From: Akkermansiaceae bacterium UBA1518
GTDB lineage: Bacteria > Verrucomicrobiota > Verrucomicrobiia > Verrucomicrobiales > Akkermansiaceae
Direction: 5' to 3'
DNA length: 42,746 nucleotides
Assembly (NCBI GenBank): GCA_002323895.1
Contig: DCQM01000001.1
Location: forward strand, 10,275-53,020
Of this stretch, positions 16,457-24,501 are shown in pieces. Below the pieces are notes generated by a model that was given only the letters and a program-made list of their open reading frames with translations, was not told the origin of the DNA and did no database searches. The translations under genes were made by a program, and so were the position numbers. How positions within the stretch are numbered: the first letter of the stretch is position 1; every line of letters begins with the position of its first letter.

Positions 16457-16642
16457 CTAGACTTGATCGATGTCGGTGACTACCTGGCGATCACGGTAGG
16501 TTCCACAAGCCGGGCAGGCGATATGTCCGGGGATGCTGCTACCGCACTCAGGACAGGTCTTGAGAAGGGGCTTACGCCAACGGTTGGCTCCACGGCGGAG
16601 CTTCTGTTTGTGCTTGGAGGTGCGACGTTTTGGTGAGGCCAT
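16457..16642 (-). CDS. rpmF: 50S ribosomal protein bL32
   Basis: A 61-residue ribosomal protein starting MASPKRRTSKHKQKLRRG at 16642; the frame extends upstream but loses all resemblance. It has the basic N-terminal arm and a zinc ribbon with two Cys pairs, CPECGSSIPGH and CPACGTYRDRQV, so it is the zinc-binding (C+) form. A zinc-free paralogue, sometimes Zur-controlled in other bacteria, is not in the window. It lies 20 bases after the YceD-like gene and 70 bases before plsX, the conserved ribosome/phospholipid operon. Confidence 0.95.
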   Translation of the reverse strand: MASPKRRTSKHKQKLRRGANRWRKPLLKTCPECGSSIPGHIACPACGTYRDRQVVTDIDQV

Positions 16643-16662
16643 GAATCTGGTGGGTAAGAAGG

Positions 16663-17145
16663 TTAATCTTGAGAATCGAATGCGTCCAGAGCACCCCATG
16701 GATTGGGCTTTTCCGGCGCGGGGGCGGGTTCTACTCCATCATCGGTCGGTTTGTCTACTGCTAAATACTTCGGATCTATTTGGCAATTCGCGGGTCTATC
16801 ACCGTCTTCACAGCGCGGGTTGGTGGGGAGTTCAAGCAGGGTTTCCTCCCGAATTTGGGGGGCGGGGTCGATGATTCCCTCGTTTCCAAGCTCAATACTA
16901 ACGGCAACAGATGGCATTGAGATGGTTTGCTTGAAGGGATGAAGGCAACGCATGCAGGTGAGTTCAAAGGTAGCCTGCAGGCTACCAGTTAGAAGGAGCT
17001 CGGTGTCAAAGCGTTGAGTGAAAAGGGAGTAGTTTAGCGCGCTGACGCTAATGATGTCACTTTCTTGAAGGTCAAAGATGTCGGGGGGAAGCTCGCCCTC
17101 AAAGTGCTGGCCTTCGTCGGGTAAGTTAGCGAGATCAATCTTCAT
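16663..17145 (-). CDS. yceD: YceD/DUF177-family protein
   Basis: A 160-residue protein of the DUF177 (YceD) family, recognised from the middle segment, with TGSLQATFELTCMRCLHPF and the paired cysteines CMRC, plus its fixed position directly upstream of rpmF. Members are linked to 23S rRNA maturation or accumulation in bacteria and plants, but the exact role is unsettled. The C-terminus is acidic and Pro-rich (APAPEKPNPWGALDAFDSQD), ending in the WGAL-like tail common in these proteins. The start at 17145 is only 20 bases from the divergent aat start, so both promoters must overlap coding sequence. Confidence 0.92.
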   Translation of the reverse strand: MKIDLANLPDEGQHFEGELPPDIFDLQESDIISVSALNYSLFTQRFDTELLLTGSLQATFELTCMRCLHPFKQTISMPSVAVSIELGNEGIIDPAPQIREETLLELPTNPRCEDGDRPANCQIDPKYLAVDKPTDDGVEPAPAPEKPNPWGALDAFDSQD

Positions 17146-17165
17146 ACGCAGAATTGTAGATTGAA

Positions 17166-17756
17166 ATGAGGGCTTTGTATCGCGAAAATACCGCTGTGGA
17201 GAAAATTCCGACTGAAGTCCTTTTAGGTGCCTATATGGAGGGAGTTTTTCCGATGTCGGAAGATGGCAAAATTTATTGGTTTCAACCGAAGGAGCGGGGA
17301 GTTATTCCACTCGACGACCGATTTCATATTCCGCGTGGTTTGAGACGTTCAATAAAAAAGCGACCCTTCGAGGTCCGATTCGATACTTCTTTTCAGGAGG
17401 TGATGGAGGGATGCCGTGACCGAGAGGAAACCTGGATCGACCCGGTAATTATGGAGAGCTATTGTGAGCTCTTTAAACAAGGCTTTGCCCATTCGGTGGA
17501 GTGCTGGGATGAAGAGGGATTACAAGGCGGGCTATACGGGGTGCGACTGGGACGGGCTTTTTTTGGTGAGAGCATGTTTAGCCGCAAGACCGACGCGAGT
17601 AAAATCGCTATGGTAAACTTGGTTGAATGGCTTCGCGAAGAGAGGGTTATTTTGCTGGATACTCAGTGGATGACCGATCATTTGAGAACTTTCGGGGGAT
17701 ACGAAGTTCCGCAGGCTGAGTATCGCCAGATGCTCGCGGAGGCGGTGGAGATTTGA
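17166..17756 (+). CDS. aat: Leucyl/phenylalanyl-tRNA--protein transferase (Aat)
   Basis: A 196-residue Aat enzyme, which adds Leu or Phe to N-terminal Lys/Arg of proteins, marking them for ClpS/ClpAP. Typical features are LLGAYMEGVFPMSEDGKIYWFQP, PRGLRRSIKK, EETWIDPVIMESY, AHSVECWDEEGLQGGLYG, GRAFFGESMFSRKTDASK and LLDTQWMTDHL. It is shorter than the E. coli enzyme because the N-terminal extension is missing, as in other compact Aat proteins. An in-frame GTG at 17196 is a possible later start. It is divergent from the YceD-like gene with only 20 bases between starts. clpS and clpA are not in the window. Confidence 0.94.
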   Translation: MRALYRENTAVEKIPTEVLLGAYMEGVFPMSEDGKIYWFQPKERGVIPLDDRFHIPRGLRRSIKKRPFEVRFDTSFQEVMEGCRDREETWIDPVIMESYCELFKQGFAHSVECWDEEGLQGGLYGVRLGRAFFGESMFSRKTDASKIAMVNLVEWLREERVILLDTQWMTDHLRTFGGYEVPQAEYRQMLAEAVEI

Positions 17757-17909
17757 AGTTTTGTGATTAAGGGCAAATGGATCACCGGCTACCTCTGGAT
17801 CAAACTCGTAGTATTAAACTGGTGCTGACGATGAAAGCACGACTGATAAATAGATCACCCTCGTTATGGTCCCAAATTCAATTAGAGAAGGGTTAGATGA
17901 TTTTAATCT

Positions 17910-20900
17910 TTACCACTCACAGAGGGATTCGATGTGGTCGGCGGAGCCGTCGCGGAGCCAGGCGTCCAGTTGAGCGGGGTCTTTGAGCTGCTGACCTCGG
18001 GATCTTGGCACAACGATGAATTTTGAATTGATGCCGGGGAGGGTCGTGAGGTCACCCCAGAGTTTTTCGAATTGTGTCACGGGGAAAACGTCTTCCTGGC
18101 CGTGGCCCCAGCGCTTTTTCACTTCCTTGAGCGTGATATAAGTGGGAAGGGTTGAGGCGACTTCCCGGATGCCAGCGAGGATCTTCTTTTCGTCACGGGC
18201 AAGAACATCATCTCGGGTAAGGCCGAAGAGTCCAAGAAGTTTGTCGATGTCAATCCAGGTTGTCATCGAGTTGTAGTAAGAGAGTGTAAATTCGTCTTCC
18301 TCGCGTGGCATCGCGAGGCCTTCGAGGAGTCTTGGACGGCCCTCGATCGAAGCGAGGCCGCCGCCTCGATCCTCGAGACGACGGGTGATGACTTCAAAAG
18401 TGAGTCCAGTCTTACTTGCCAGGTGGTGGCCAAGAAGGGCGGGGTCAACATCCGCTCCGAGAGTGTCAATGTTGTGTAACATTAGGGTCCTGAGTTGTGG
18501 CCGGTCGATAAGGAGATCGGCGAGGGTCCCATTGAGAAGGAGGTTGGGAACTTCGTAAAAGTGACCGACAGGATGGAGGCATTGTAGCGAGAGGTTGTCG
18601 GTGTAATCAGTCGCTTCCCCGGTCGATTGGGCCCATTTGAGCAAGGCCGACCTGACTGAGTCACGCATTTTTTGCTGCTGCTCATCGAGAATTTGCTGGG
18701 GCATTTCCTCCCAGGCAAAGCGCAGGTCACTGACAGTCGGAATCATACGAAGGCCCACTGATCGACCTTGGGATAAATGAAGCGAGCCAGGATAGTTGTA
18801 ATCCTTAACGGTATCCAAGAACTGACGTGTGGGCTGGTGGGTTAGGTAGGATGTTGTGAAAACATGGGGGATGGTCGAGCCTGCTTCGTGGCCACGTTTG
18901 CGGGACTTGCCTAGGTGGGTTTCGATAAAGGTGCGATGGCGATCGCCAAGACGAACGAAGGGATGAAGCGCCTTACAAACTCCCGCTCCCTGGGTCCAGC
19001 GTGATCCGGCTCCAGCGGCGAGCGTGATGACACCGATTTCCCCATTTGCGACTGCTTGTTCACCAACCGCGAGATCTTTCGTAGGATCTGATTTGGTGAA
19101 ATCAGTGATGTCTGTAGGTGAAACATCTTTGATAAGAGTGGTCGGAGGTAAGCGGTTTTGGGCAAGACCGATTCTACCTTCGAAAAGGTCTTGGCGAATG
19201 TCTTCGTGCTGTCGTTGATCAAATCCGTTTTCGGCGAGGAGCTTGGAAAGTGAGTTATCACCGTCCGCGTCGTTGCCGGCATTTGGAATGAGTGTTTCGA
19301 AGAGGGACTCAACAGAAGAAGAAAATGTGGAGTTTGTCCGGCAGGCTCGAGCGAATTGATCGAGTTCAGCGCGGGTTGTCGGTGAGAGTTTCTCGGGAGG
19401 AGTCCGCAGCGTATCGGCAAGAGCGAGGTGATAGTAGGGGGGCGGGAGGAGAGCTTCGTCTCCACGATGGATCTGACCAAAGGTCCCATGGGGGTTGATC
19501 GCGAAGTCGTAAACGACGGGATCCATGGCGAAGGGGAGGGCGTTTTCGAGCTCCCGCTTGGTTTGAAGCATAATATCGTGAATAATATTGAGGGCCTCCT
19601 GCTTACGTGATGGTTCGACAATGAAGCCCATACCGCCACCGGACATGCCGCCGAGCATCCAAAAGCCCCAGAAGTCTTCCCCAAATTTCTTGGAGACGCG
19701 ATCGATGAGAGTTTCCGTGAAGTGATTGGTGGCCCAAGGAATGATCGTTTGGAGTGGCCCCCGGAAGTTCTCGGTGGTGAGACGTCCAAGTTCTCGGATG
19801 TTGCCGCTAGCGAGAGCCGCTACGATTTGATCAAGGAGATTGAGAGCTTCTTGGCGTGCCTTCCATTCCTCGGAGGAGCGGAGAAGATATTTTTCCGTGA
19901 CCATCTCGAGGATGGGACCGACGTTTTGAGCCATTCCTCCATGAACGAGAATCAAGGAATCGGTAAGGGCCTGCCGGGCAGAGTCAGGGATTTCCTCCTG
20001 ATTGAAGACCTTGTGCTTGGGCATAAGGCGCCCGCGGGAGATTCCGTGTTCTGGGTCGTTTTCGCCGGCAAGTTCCCCTTCGATAAGTTTGATTCCTGGC
20101 CAGACGCCGCCGGAGTCTTGCCAACCACCGCCGGAGCCACCGATCCATTCGCCTAGGATGGCACGGGCAAGGACAAGACGCCTTTCGTTTTCGGTGAGTT
20201 CGCCGGTGAGTGACTGGGTTTGCCCAGTGGCGCGCATGCAGGCGCTGATGAGGGCCGCGAGGAGGTTTGTCGAAACGGCTAAGCGGGAGCCTTTCGGGAT
20301 GTCATTAACCGAGGAGATGATTTCAATTCCGCGATTGGGGCCTACGAGTCTATTGAGAAGCTCGGCGAGGGATTTCCCGGATCCTTCAATGCCCGGCGGG
20401 ATGATGCCAGATGCAATGATGGCCGCTTTGAGAAGTCCGAGGTAGTCTTTCGCAAAGTCGAAGACATCGGCTAGGGAGGTAATGATGGCAGTGGCCTTAA
20501 GGTCAATAGACGTGAGCTTTAGGACCGGTTCATCAATAACACGAAAGTAGGCCTCGACTGGAGGTTTGGGCTCGGCGTCGCGCCCATGAACAGCGAGGTC
20601 CACCGAGACGTTGACGACCCGGGCACCTTGGGGGAAGTCCATGCCCAGAAAAAAAATGTCCGACCAAGCCGAGTGGGTCAGATCCATGCGAACAGGAGTG
20701 CGTTCGCAGAGAATAGGAAAGCGATATTCGTCCTGCTCGAGGAGCTCATAGCGGATGCGGAGTGGGTGATCAGCTGGGTGTCCCATGCGAAACATCCACT
20801 GGTTCCCGCGGACCGTTCGGACTGATTTTCGGACTTGATCAGCCAGAGTCTGGAAGGCGAGTTGATGATAAGCTGATGCGAGAGCGGAGCAAATGCCATC

Positions 20901-21221
20901 GGATGGGCCTTCCTGCTCTTGGACTTTAAGAAAGACTTCTATGGCCTCCTCAAAGTGGCGCCCAAGAAGGTTCTCGTAACCTTCGAAAGGAATGGATCCG
21001 GTTTCTGAAGTGGGGAGTTTTTCGGGTAGGTGGAACCGATGAATGGCTTGCAGAAAAAAGATGGCACGAACTCGATGATAGAGATTTTCTGATGTGCGGC
21101 GGAAAGCGTCTAGTGCGGAGCATTCTTGCAAAAGGCCCTCGGTGTCGAGGGAAACACAAGCCTCCGCTAATGAGCGATCGCGTGTCGCGGGGTCTTCTGC
21201 GGTGATGAGTGAGACTAACAT
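17910..21221 (-). CDS. GHMP sugar kinase / UDPGP-type nucleotidyltransferase fusion (fucokinase-pyrophosphorylase-like)
   Basis: An 1103-residue protein with two enzyme halves. After a helical N-terminal region (about 1-150) comes a GHMP kinase: ERTPVRMDLTHSAWSD near 172, PKGSRLAVSTNLLAALI near 307, GGSGGGWQDSGGVWPG near 360 and LGGMSGGGMGF near 525; GGGWQD..G resembles fucokinase-type kinases. The C-terminal half is a nucleotidyltransferase of UDPGP type with ITLAAGAGSRWTQG near 730, HNIDTLGADVD near 945 and a closing region with FIVVPRSRGQQLKD. The expected chemistry is sugar to sugar-1-phosphate, then activation to a nucleotide sugar. In Bacteroides Fkp and plant FKGP the pyrophosphorylase precedes the kinase; here the order is reversed. 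It follows the GalU-like gene by 17 bases. Sugar and nucleotide are unknown. Confidence 0.85.
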   Translation of the reverse strand: MLVSLITAEDPATRDRSLAEACVSLDTEGLLQECSALDAFRRTSENLYHRVRAIFFLQAIHRFHLPEKLPTSETGSIPFEGYENLLGRHFEEAIEVFLKVQEQEGPSDGICSALASAYHQLAFQTLADQVRKSVRTVRGNQWMFRMGHPADHPLRIRYELLEQDEYRFPILCERTPVRMDLTHSAWSDIFFLGMDFPQGARVVNVSVDLAVHGRDAEPKPPVEAYFRVIDEPVLKLTSIDLKATAIITSLADVFDFAKDYLGLLKAAIIASGIIPPGIEGSGKSLAELLNRLVGPNRGIEIISSVNDIPKGSRLAVSTNLLAALISACMRATGQTQSLTGELTENERRLVLARAILGEWIGGSGGGWQDSGGVWPGIKLIEGELAGENDPEHGISRGRLMPKHKVFNQEEIPDSARQALTDSLILVHGGMAQNVGPILEMVTEKYLLRSSEEWKARQEALNLLDQIVAALASGNIRELGRLTTENFRGPLQTIIPWATNHFTETLIDRVSKKFGEDFWGFWMLGGMSGGGMGFIVEPSRKQEALNIIHDIMLQTKRELENALPFAMDPVVYDFAINPHGTFGQIHRGDEALLPPPYYHLALADTLRTPPEKLSPTTRAELDQFARACRTNSTFSSSVESLFETLIPNAGNDADGDNSLSKLLAENGFDQRQHEDIRQDLFEGRIGLAQNRLPPTTLIKDVSPTDITDFTKSDPTKDLAVGEQAVANGEIGVITLAAGAGSRWTQGAGVCKALHPFVRLGDRHRTFIETHLGKSRKRGHEAGSTIPHVFTTSYLTHQPTRQFLDTVKDYNYPGSLHLSQGRSVGLRMIPTVSDLRFAWEEMPQQILDEQQQKMRDSVRSALLKWAQSTGEATDYTDNLSLQCLHPVGHFYEVPNLLLNGTLADLLIDRPQLRTLMLHNIDTLGADVDPALLGHHLASKTGLTFEVITRRLEDRGGGLASIEGRPRLLEGLAMPREEDEFTLSYYNSMTTWIDIDKLLGLFGLTRDDVLARDEKKILAGIREVASTLPTYITLKEVKKRWGHGQEDVFPVTQFEKLWGDLTTLPGINSKFIVVPRSRGQQLKDPAQLDAWLRDGSADHIESLCEW

Positions 21222-21238
21222 CGGAAGTTATGAGAAGA

Positions 21239-22075
21239 TTAGCGTCGGGTAGCAGCAATCAGTTCGATCATGTATCCCATTACTTCGTCGCGCCCTTCAC
21301 CTGAGAGGGCCATTCCGAGCTGAGCTCGAAGGAGTCCATACGATTCTTCAATATTGAATCGCAGGCCCTCGATTTCGCACGCTAGATATTTTTCACTTTT
21401 AGTCGCAGCAGCAAGACTAGGTGTGAGTGGAAGATCTTCTTTTTCGGTGAATGCTTGATCAAGGTATTCCATTACGGGTGCGGTTAGAACGTGTATCCCA
21501 AAAAAGCAAAGATAGCTGCCTGATCTTAAGCCTGGAACGATAAGCTCTTGTTCGGCGATAGTGGGAGTCGGCTTCTCAATGATATGTGAAACTTCATAGA
21601 GTCCCTGAATTCCTCCAACCGGCGAACCTGCAACCGTCCCATAAAATGGAAGCTTGCTTTCGTGGGTTGGTTGTACCGCAGAAACTGGCCCGTTTGCTTG
21701 GGATGCGAAATTTAGGAGCTGGCGAACGCACGATTCTTTGGCAAGGGAAAGGTAGAGATGGTCCCCCATCATCACGAGAAATGGGTCGTTCCCAGTAAAA
21801 TCTCGGGCGCAAAGAATAGCGTGTCCATATCCCTGTGGAGTCGCTTGTTCTATAAAGACAACCTTATCAAGATGGTTGGAGACTGCGGAGGAGAAAGCTT
21901 TCTCTGTCCCTGGTGCGATGACGATCGCAGCGGATTCAATCCCACTGGCGAAGATTTCGTCGAGGATGAAAGCCACGACCGTTTTAGTCCTTCCACTGGG
22001 GCTGACAAGGGTCTGCAGGGGTAAGTGCTGCTGTGTGGGGCCGGCTGCCGTGATGACCGCTTTCTTGATCTTCAT
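21239..22075 (-). CDS. GalU-like nucleotidyltransferase with degenerate signature
   Basis: A 278-residue protein from the ATG at 22075 (MKIKKAVITAAG); 15 upstream in-frame residues do not fit the family. It follows the sugar-phosphate nucleotidyltransferase fold of GalU (GYGHAILCARDF, FLVMMGDHLYL, HIIEKPTP, GSYLCFFGIHVLTAP). However, the start motif, normally AAG-x-GTR-x-x-P-x-x-K, reads AAGPTQQHLPLQTLVSPSG, so the GTR triphosphate-binding triplet and the following Lys are not recognisable. The catalytic-metal region MMGDHLY is kept. It may be inactive, regulatory, or specialised. It sits directly upstream of the GHMP kinase/UDPGP fusion on the same strand, and the two probably act together. 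pgk is divergent, 137 bases away. Confidence 0.8.
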   Translation of the reverse strand: MKIKKAVITAAGPTQQHLPLQTLVSPSGRTKTVVAFILDEIFASGIESAAIVIAPGTEKAFSSAVSNHLDKVVFIEQATPQGYGHAILCARDFTGNDPFLVMMGDHLYLSLAKESCVRQLLNFASQANGPVSAVQPTHESKLPFYGTVAGSPVGGIQGLYEVSHIIEKPTPTIAEQELIVPGLRSGSYLCFFGIHVLTAPVMEYLDQAFTEKEDLPLTPSLAAATKSEKYLACEIEGLRFNIEESYGLLRAQLGMALSGEGRDEVMGYMIELIAATRR

Positions 22076-22212
22076 GAGTTTTAAAGAGAATGAGCAAAGA
22101 ACCCTTGAATGACAAGGCACAAGGAAGGTGTGCGCTTCTTAGGGTAGAATTTTGGAAACCGGGGAACTCTTGACAGAAAGCCGTGTCTGCGGCACCAAAA
22201 ACCCAGCTAATT

Positions 22213-23412
22213 ATGAGTAAACTCACCATTCGTGATATCGACGTCGCCGGTCAGGAAGTCTTGATGCGTGCCGATTTTAATGTTCCCACCAACGATACCT
22301 TCGAAATCACGGATGACACCCGGATTCAGGCGGCTCTTCCGACTATCAAACAGCTTCTTTCTGACGGAGCTCGTCTCGTTCTCTGCTCCCACATGGGGCG
22401 GCCGACTGAAGCTAGGGAGAAGAAGTATTCGTTGGAATTAGTAGCGGCCCGACTTTGCGACTTGTTGGGGCAGGATGTTACTTTTGCGGATGATTGTATC
22501 GGCGACGACACTTTAGCTCTTCGCGCGCAACTTAAGGATGGAGACGTCCTCCTTTTGGAAAATACCCGTTACTACAGCGAGGAGAAGAAAAACGATGCTG
22601 AGTTCGCTAAGTCTCTCGCCGGAAATGCAGAGATCTTTGTGAATGACGCTTTTGGAACCGCTCATCGAGGCCACGCTTCCACCGAGGGTGTCACGCATCA
22701 CATTTCCAAAAGCGCTATGGGATTGCTCATCGAGCGTGAGCTTGAGTATCTTGAAGGTAAACTCGCTAATGCTGAAAGCCCCTTTGTCGTGATTATGGGG
22801 GGCGCGAAAGTAAGTGATAAGATTGAGGTTATTTCCGCGCTTCTTGAAAAAGCTGATACTATCCTGATTGGTGGTGCTATGGCTTATACTTTCCGGAAAG
22901 CGCAAGGTTATGAAATTGGGATGAGCTTGGTCGAAAATGACAAGCAGGAGTTGGCTCTTGAGATCCTGGAGAAAGCCGAGGAAAAAGGGGTGAAATTTCT
23001 TCTCCCAGCAGATACGCGTATCACTAAGGATTTTAAGGAAGGCGCTGAGACTTGGAACACAGAAGTCTATGGAAAAGGTGGGGCAATTCCAGCCGATAAG
23101 GAAGGCATCGATATTGGCGACGTGGCGATTGCTGAGTTTAAGGAAGTCTTGCTGACGGCTAAGACGGTTTTGTGGAATGGGCCAATGGGGGTTTTTGAAA
23201 AGGACTGCTTTGCAAAAGGCACAAGGGAAATTGCCGAGGCTGTTGTGGAAAGCGGAGCTCTTAGTATCGTTGGAGGAGGTGATTCTGTAACCGCCGCGGT
23301 GAAGTTCGGCGTTGCTGACAAGATGAGCTTTATTTCTACCGGTGGTGGAGCGAGTCTTGAACTCCTTGAAGGCAAGACTCTCCCTGGAGTGGCTGCCTTG
23401 ACGGACGCTTAA
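22213..23412 (+). CDS. pgk: Phosphoglycerate kinase
   Basis: A 399-residue PGK converting 1,3-bisphosphoglycerate and ADP to 3-phosphoglycerate and ATP in glycolysis. Family signatures are VLMRADFNVPTND, LCSHMGRPTE, VNDAFGTAHRGHAST, VIMGGAKVSDKI, VLWNGPMGVFE and the C-terminal GGGDSVTAAVKFG...FISTGGGASLELLEGKTLPG, whose cores are GGGDSV and GGGASLELLEG. The ATG at 22213 is the natural start; an in-frame codon ten residues upstream is not needed. It is divergent from the GalU-like gene, and a TTGACA at 22170-22175 lies upstream without a good -10 element. gapA and tpiA are not adjacent. A hairpin with a T-run follows. Confidence 0.97.
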   Translation: MSKLTIRDIDVAGQEVLMRADFNVPTNDTFEITDDTRIQAALPTIKQLLSDGARLVLCSHMGRPTEAREKKYSLELVAARLCDLLGQDVTFADDCIGDDTLALRAQLKDGDVLLLENTRYYSEEKKNDAEFAKSLAGNAEIFVNDAFGTAHRGHASTEGVTHHISKSAMGLLIERELEYLEGKLANAESPFVVIMGGAKVSDKIEVISALLEKADTILIGGAMAYTFRKAQGYEIGMSLVENDKQELALEILEKAEEKGVKFLLPADTRITKDFKEGAETWNTEVYGKGGAIPADKEGIDIGDVAIAEFKEVLLTAKTVLWNGPMGVFEKDCFAKGTREIAEAVVESGALSIVGGGDSVTAAVKFGVADKMSFISTGGGASLELLEGKTLPGVAALTDA

Positions 23413-23447
23413 GGGCTCTAATCTTTCCATCGCTTTATACTCCTCTC

Positions 23448-23474
23448 AGGAGGGTCTGACCTTCTTAAGTTTTT
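23448..23474 (+). terminator. Possible rho-independent terminator after pgk
   Basis: AGGAGGG (23448-23454) pairs with CCTTCTT (23460-23466), including G-U wobbles, around the loop TCTGA. AAG and five T residues (23470-23474) follow. It lies 35 bases after the pgk stop codon. The stem is short, so the call is tentative. Confidence 0.45.
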
Positions 23475-23528
23475 AGTTACAGTCCTTGGGATGAAAGTTT
23501 TGAGAGCTCAAAAACCTCAAGACTCAGC

Positions 23529-23562
23529 TTGACGGAAATGAACTTTCAGTAAATACTGAAAG
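23529..23562 (+). promoter_or_regulatory. Promoter with perfect palindromic operator ahead of the GbsR-type gene
   Basis: TTGACG (23529-23534) and AATACT (23552-23557) form -35 and -10 elements 17 bases apart. A perfect inverted repeat, CTTTCAGTA-AA-TACTGAAAG (23543-23562), covers the -10 element. The repeat is the natural size of a dimeric winged-helix operator, suggesting self-repression. The predicted transcript would begin at about 23564, right at the ATG at 23566, implying a leaderless mRNA. Confidence 0.6.
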
Positions 23563-23565
23563 GAG

Positions 23566-24087
23566 ATGATCAATGAGAGTGTTAGCCTGGAAGAAGCACG
23601 TGACGAGTTCGTGACCCAATGGGGCATAATGGGGGCGCAGTGGGGCATCAACCGGACGATGGCTCAAATCCATGCCCTTTTGATGACTGCTCCAGACGTG
23701 ATGAGTACCGACGAGGTTATGGAAACTCTCGAGATTAGCAGAGGAAACGCTCATACAAACTTGAAGGACCTAGTCAGCTGGGGGCTGATCCGGATTGTCA
23801 CCAAGAAAGGCGAGCGGAAAGAATTCTTTGAAGCGGAGAAGGACGTGTGGGAAATCTTTAGGCGGGTCGCTCGAGAGCGGAAACGGCGAGAGATTGAGCC
23901 AGCTCTCGCGACTTTACGAAACTGTAAGGCTGCTTCTGAAGATATGAAATCGCCTGAAGGGAGAGCTTTTCATAAGCAGATGGATCAGCTCGAAGATTTT
24001 GTAAGTTTTGCCTCCCGAATGGGTGATCGTGTCGCTTCGATGCAACATGGCAAGGCGATCAAGCTGGCGATGAAGTTTTTCAGCTAG
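23566..24087 (+). CDS. GbsR/MarR-type transcriptional regulator
   Basis: A 173-residue regulator of the GbsR branch of the MarR superfamily. The N-terminal ARDEFVTQWGIMGAQWGINRTMAQIHALLM is typical of the family; its cores are QWGIMGAQWGI and TMAQIHALL. The winged helix includes the recognition helix ISRGNAHTNLKDLVSWGLI, followed by the basic wing VTKKGERKEFFEAEKDVW. Family members sense choline/betaine or otherwise control osmolyte and envelope genes; no such target is visible beside it. The ATG at 23566 touches the AAGGAG tract, so normal ribosome spacing is impossible; a leaderless start fits the promoter position. A palindrome in the promoter points to autoregulation. It lies 153 bases after pgk. 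Confidence 0.88.
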   Translation: MINESVSLEEARDEFVTQWGIMGAQWGINRTMAQIHALLMTAPDVMSTDEVMETLEISRGNAHTNLKDLVSWGLIRIVTKKGERKEFFEAEKDVWEIFRRVARERKRREIEPALATLRNCKAASEDMKSPEGRAFHKQMDQLEDFVSFASRMGDRVASMQHGKAIKLAMKFFS

Positions 24088-24501
24088 CTATCCTTACTCG
24101 CCAACTTGAATTCGCGGATGCGATCAAAATCAAACTTTCATTTTATTCTGAAGTAACAAGAACTTAGGAAAATCAGTATCCCTTCAATAACCGTGGACTC
24201 GTAAATTAAAAAAATGATTACTTGGATTAGAATCTTCTTTCGGAAAAAAACGAATAGGCAACGAATCAGGCCCCGTCGGCTGACAAGACTATTGGAATTC
24301 TAGTGCCATTTAAGCGGTCTTTGGGCTTTCTGAGTCTTTCTTTTGGTGACGCTCTCTTAGCTCTGAATTCTAATTCAAAGTGCCTACAAGATCTTTCCAG
24401 ATTTTCGACTTCGTCACTTCAGGATTCTGGAATTTGAAGGAAAATTGTGAGCTTGGGCAATTTTCATTTGTTAGAGCGAGATTAGTGGCGATGATTACGG
24501 T
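24088..24501. other. Non-coding stretch between the GbsR-type gene and the SelW-like gene
   Basis: This A/T-rich stretch of 414 bases holds no open frame resembling a protein on either strand. A near-palindrome at 24361-24380 (CTCTGAATTC and its partner TAATTCAAAG, 20 bases, central mismatch) lies about 120 bases upstream of the SelW-like start and could be an operator or hairpin. I found no tRNA, including no tRNA-Sec. Confidence 0.4.

Noticed and set aside
22170..22198. Promoter for pgk based on TTGACA at 22170-22175
   Set aside because: The -35 match is perfect but no reasonable -10 hexamer is found 15-19 bases downstream, so the call was not made.
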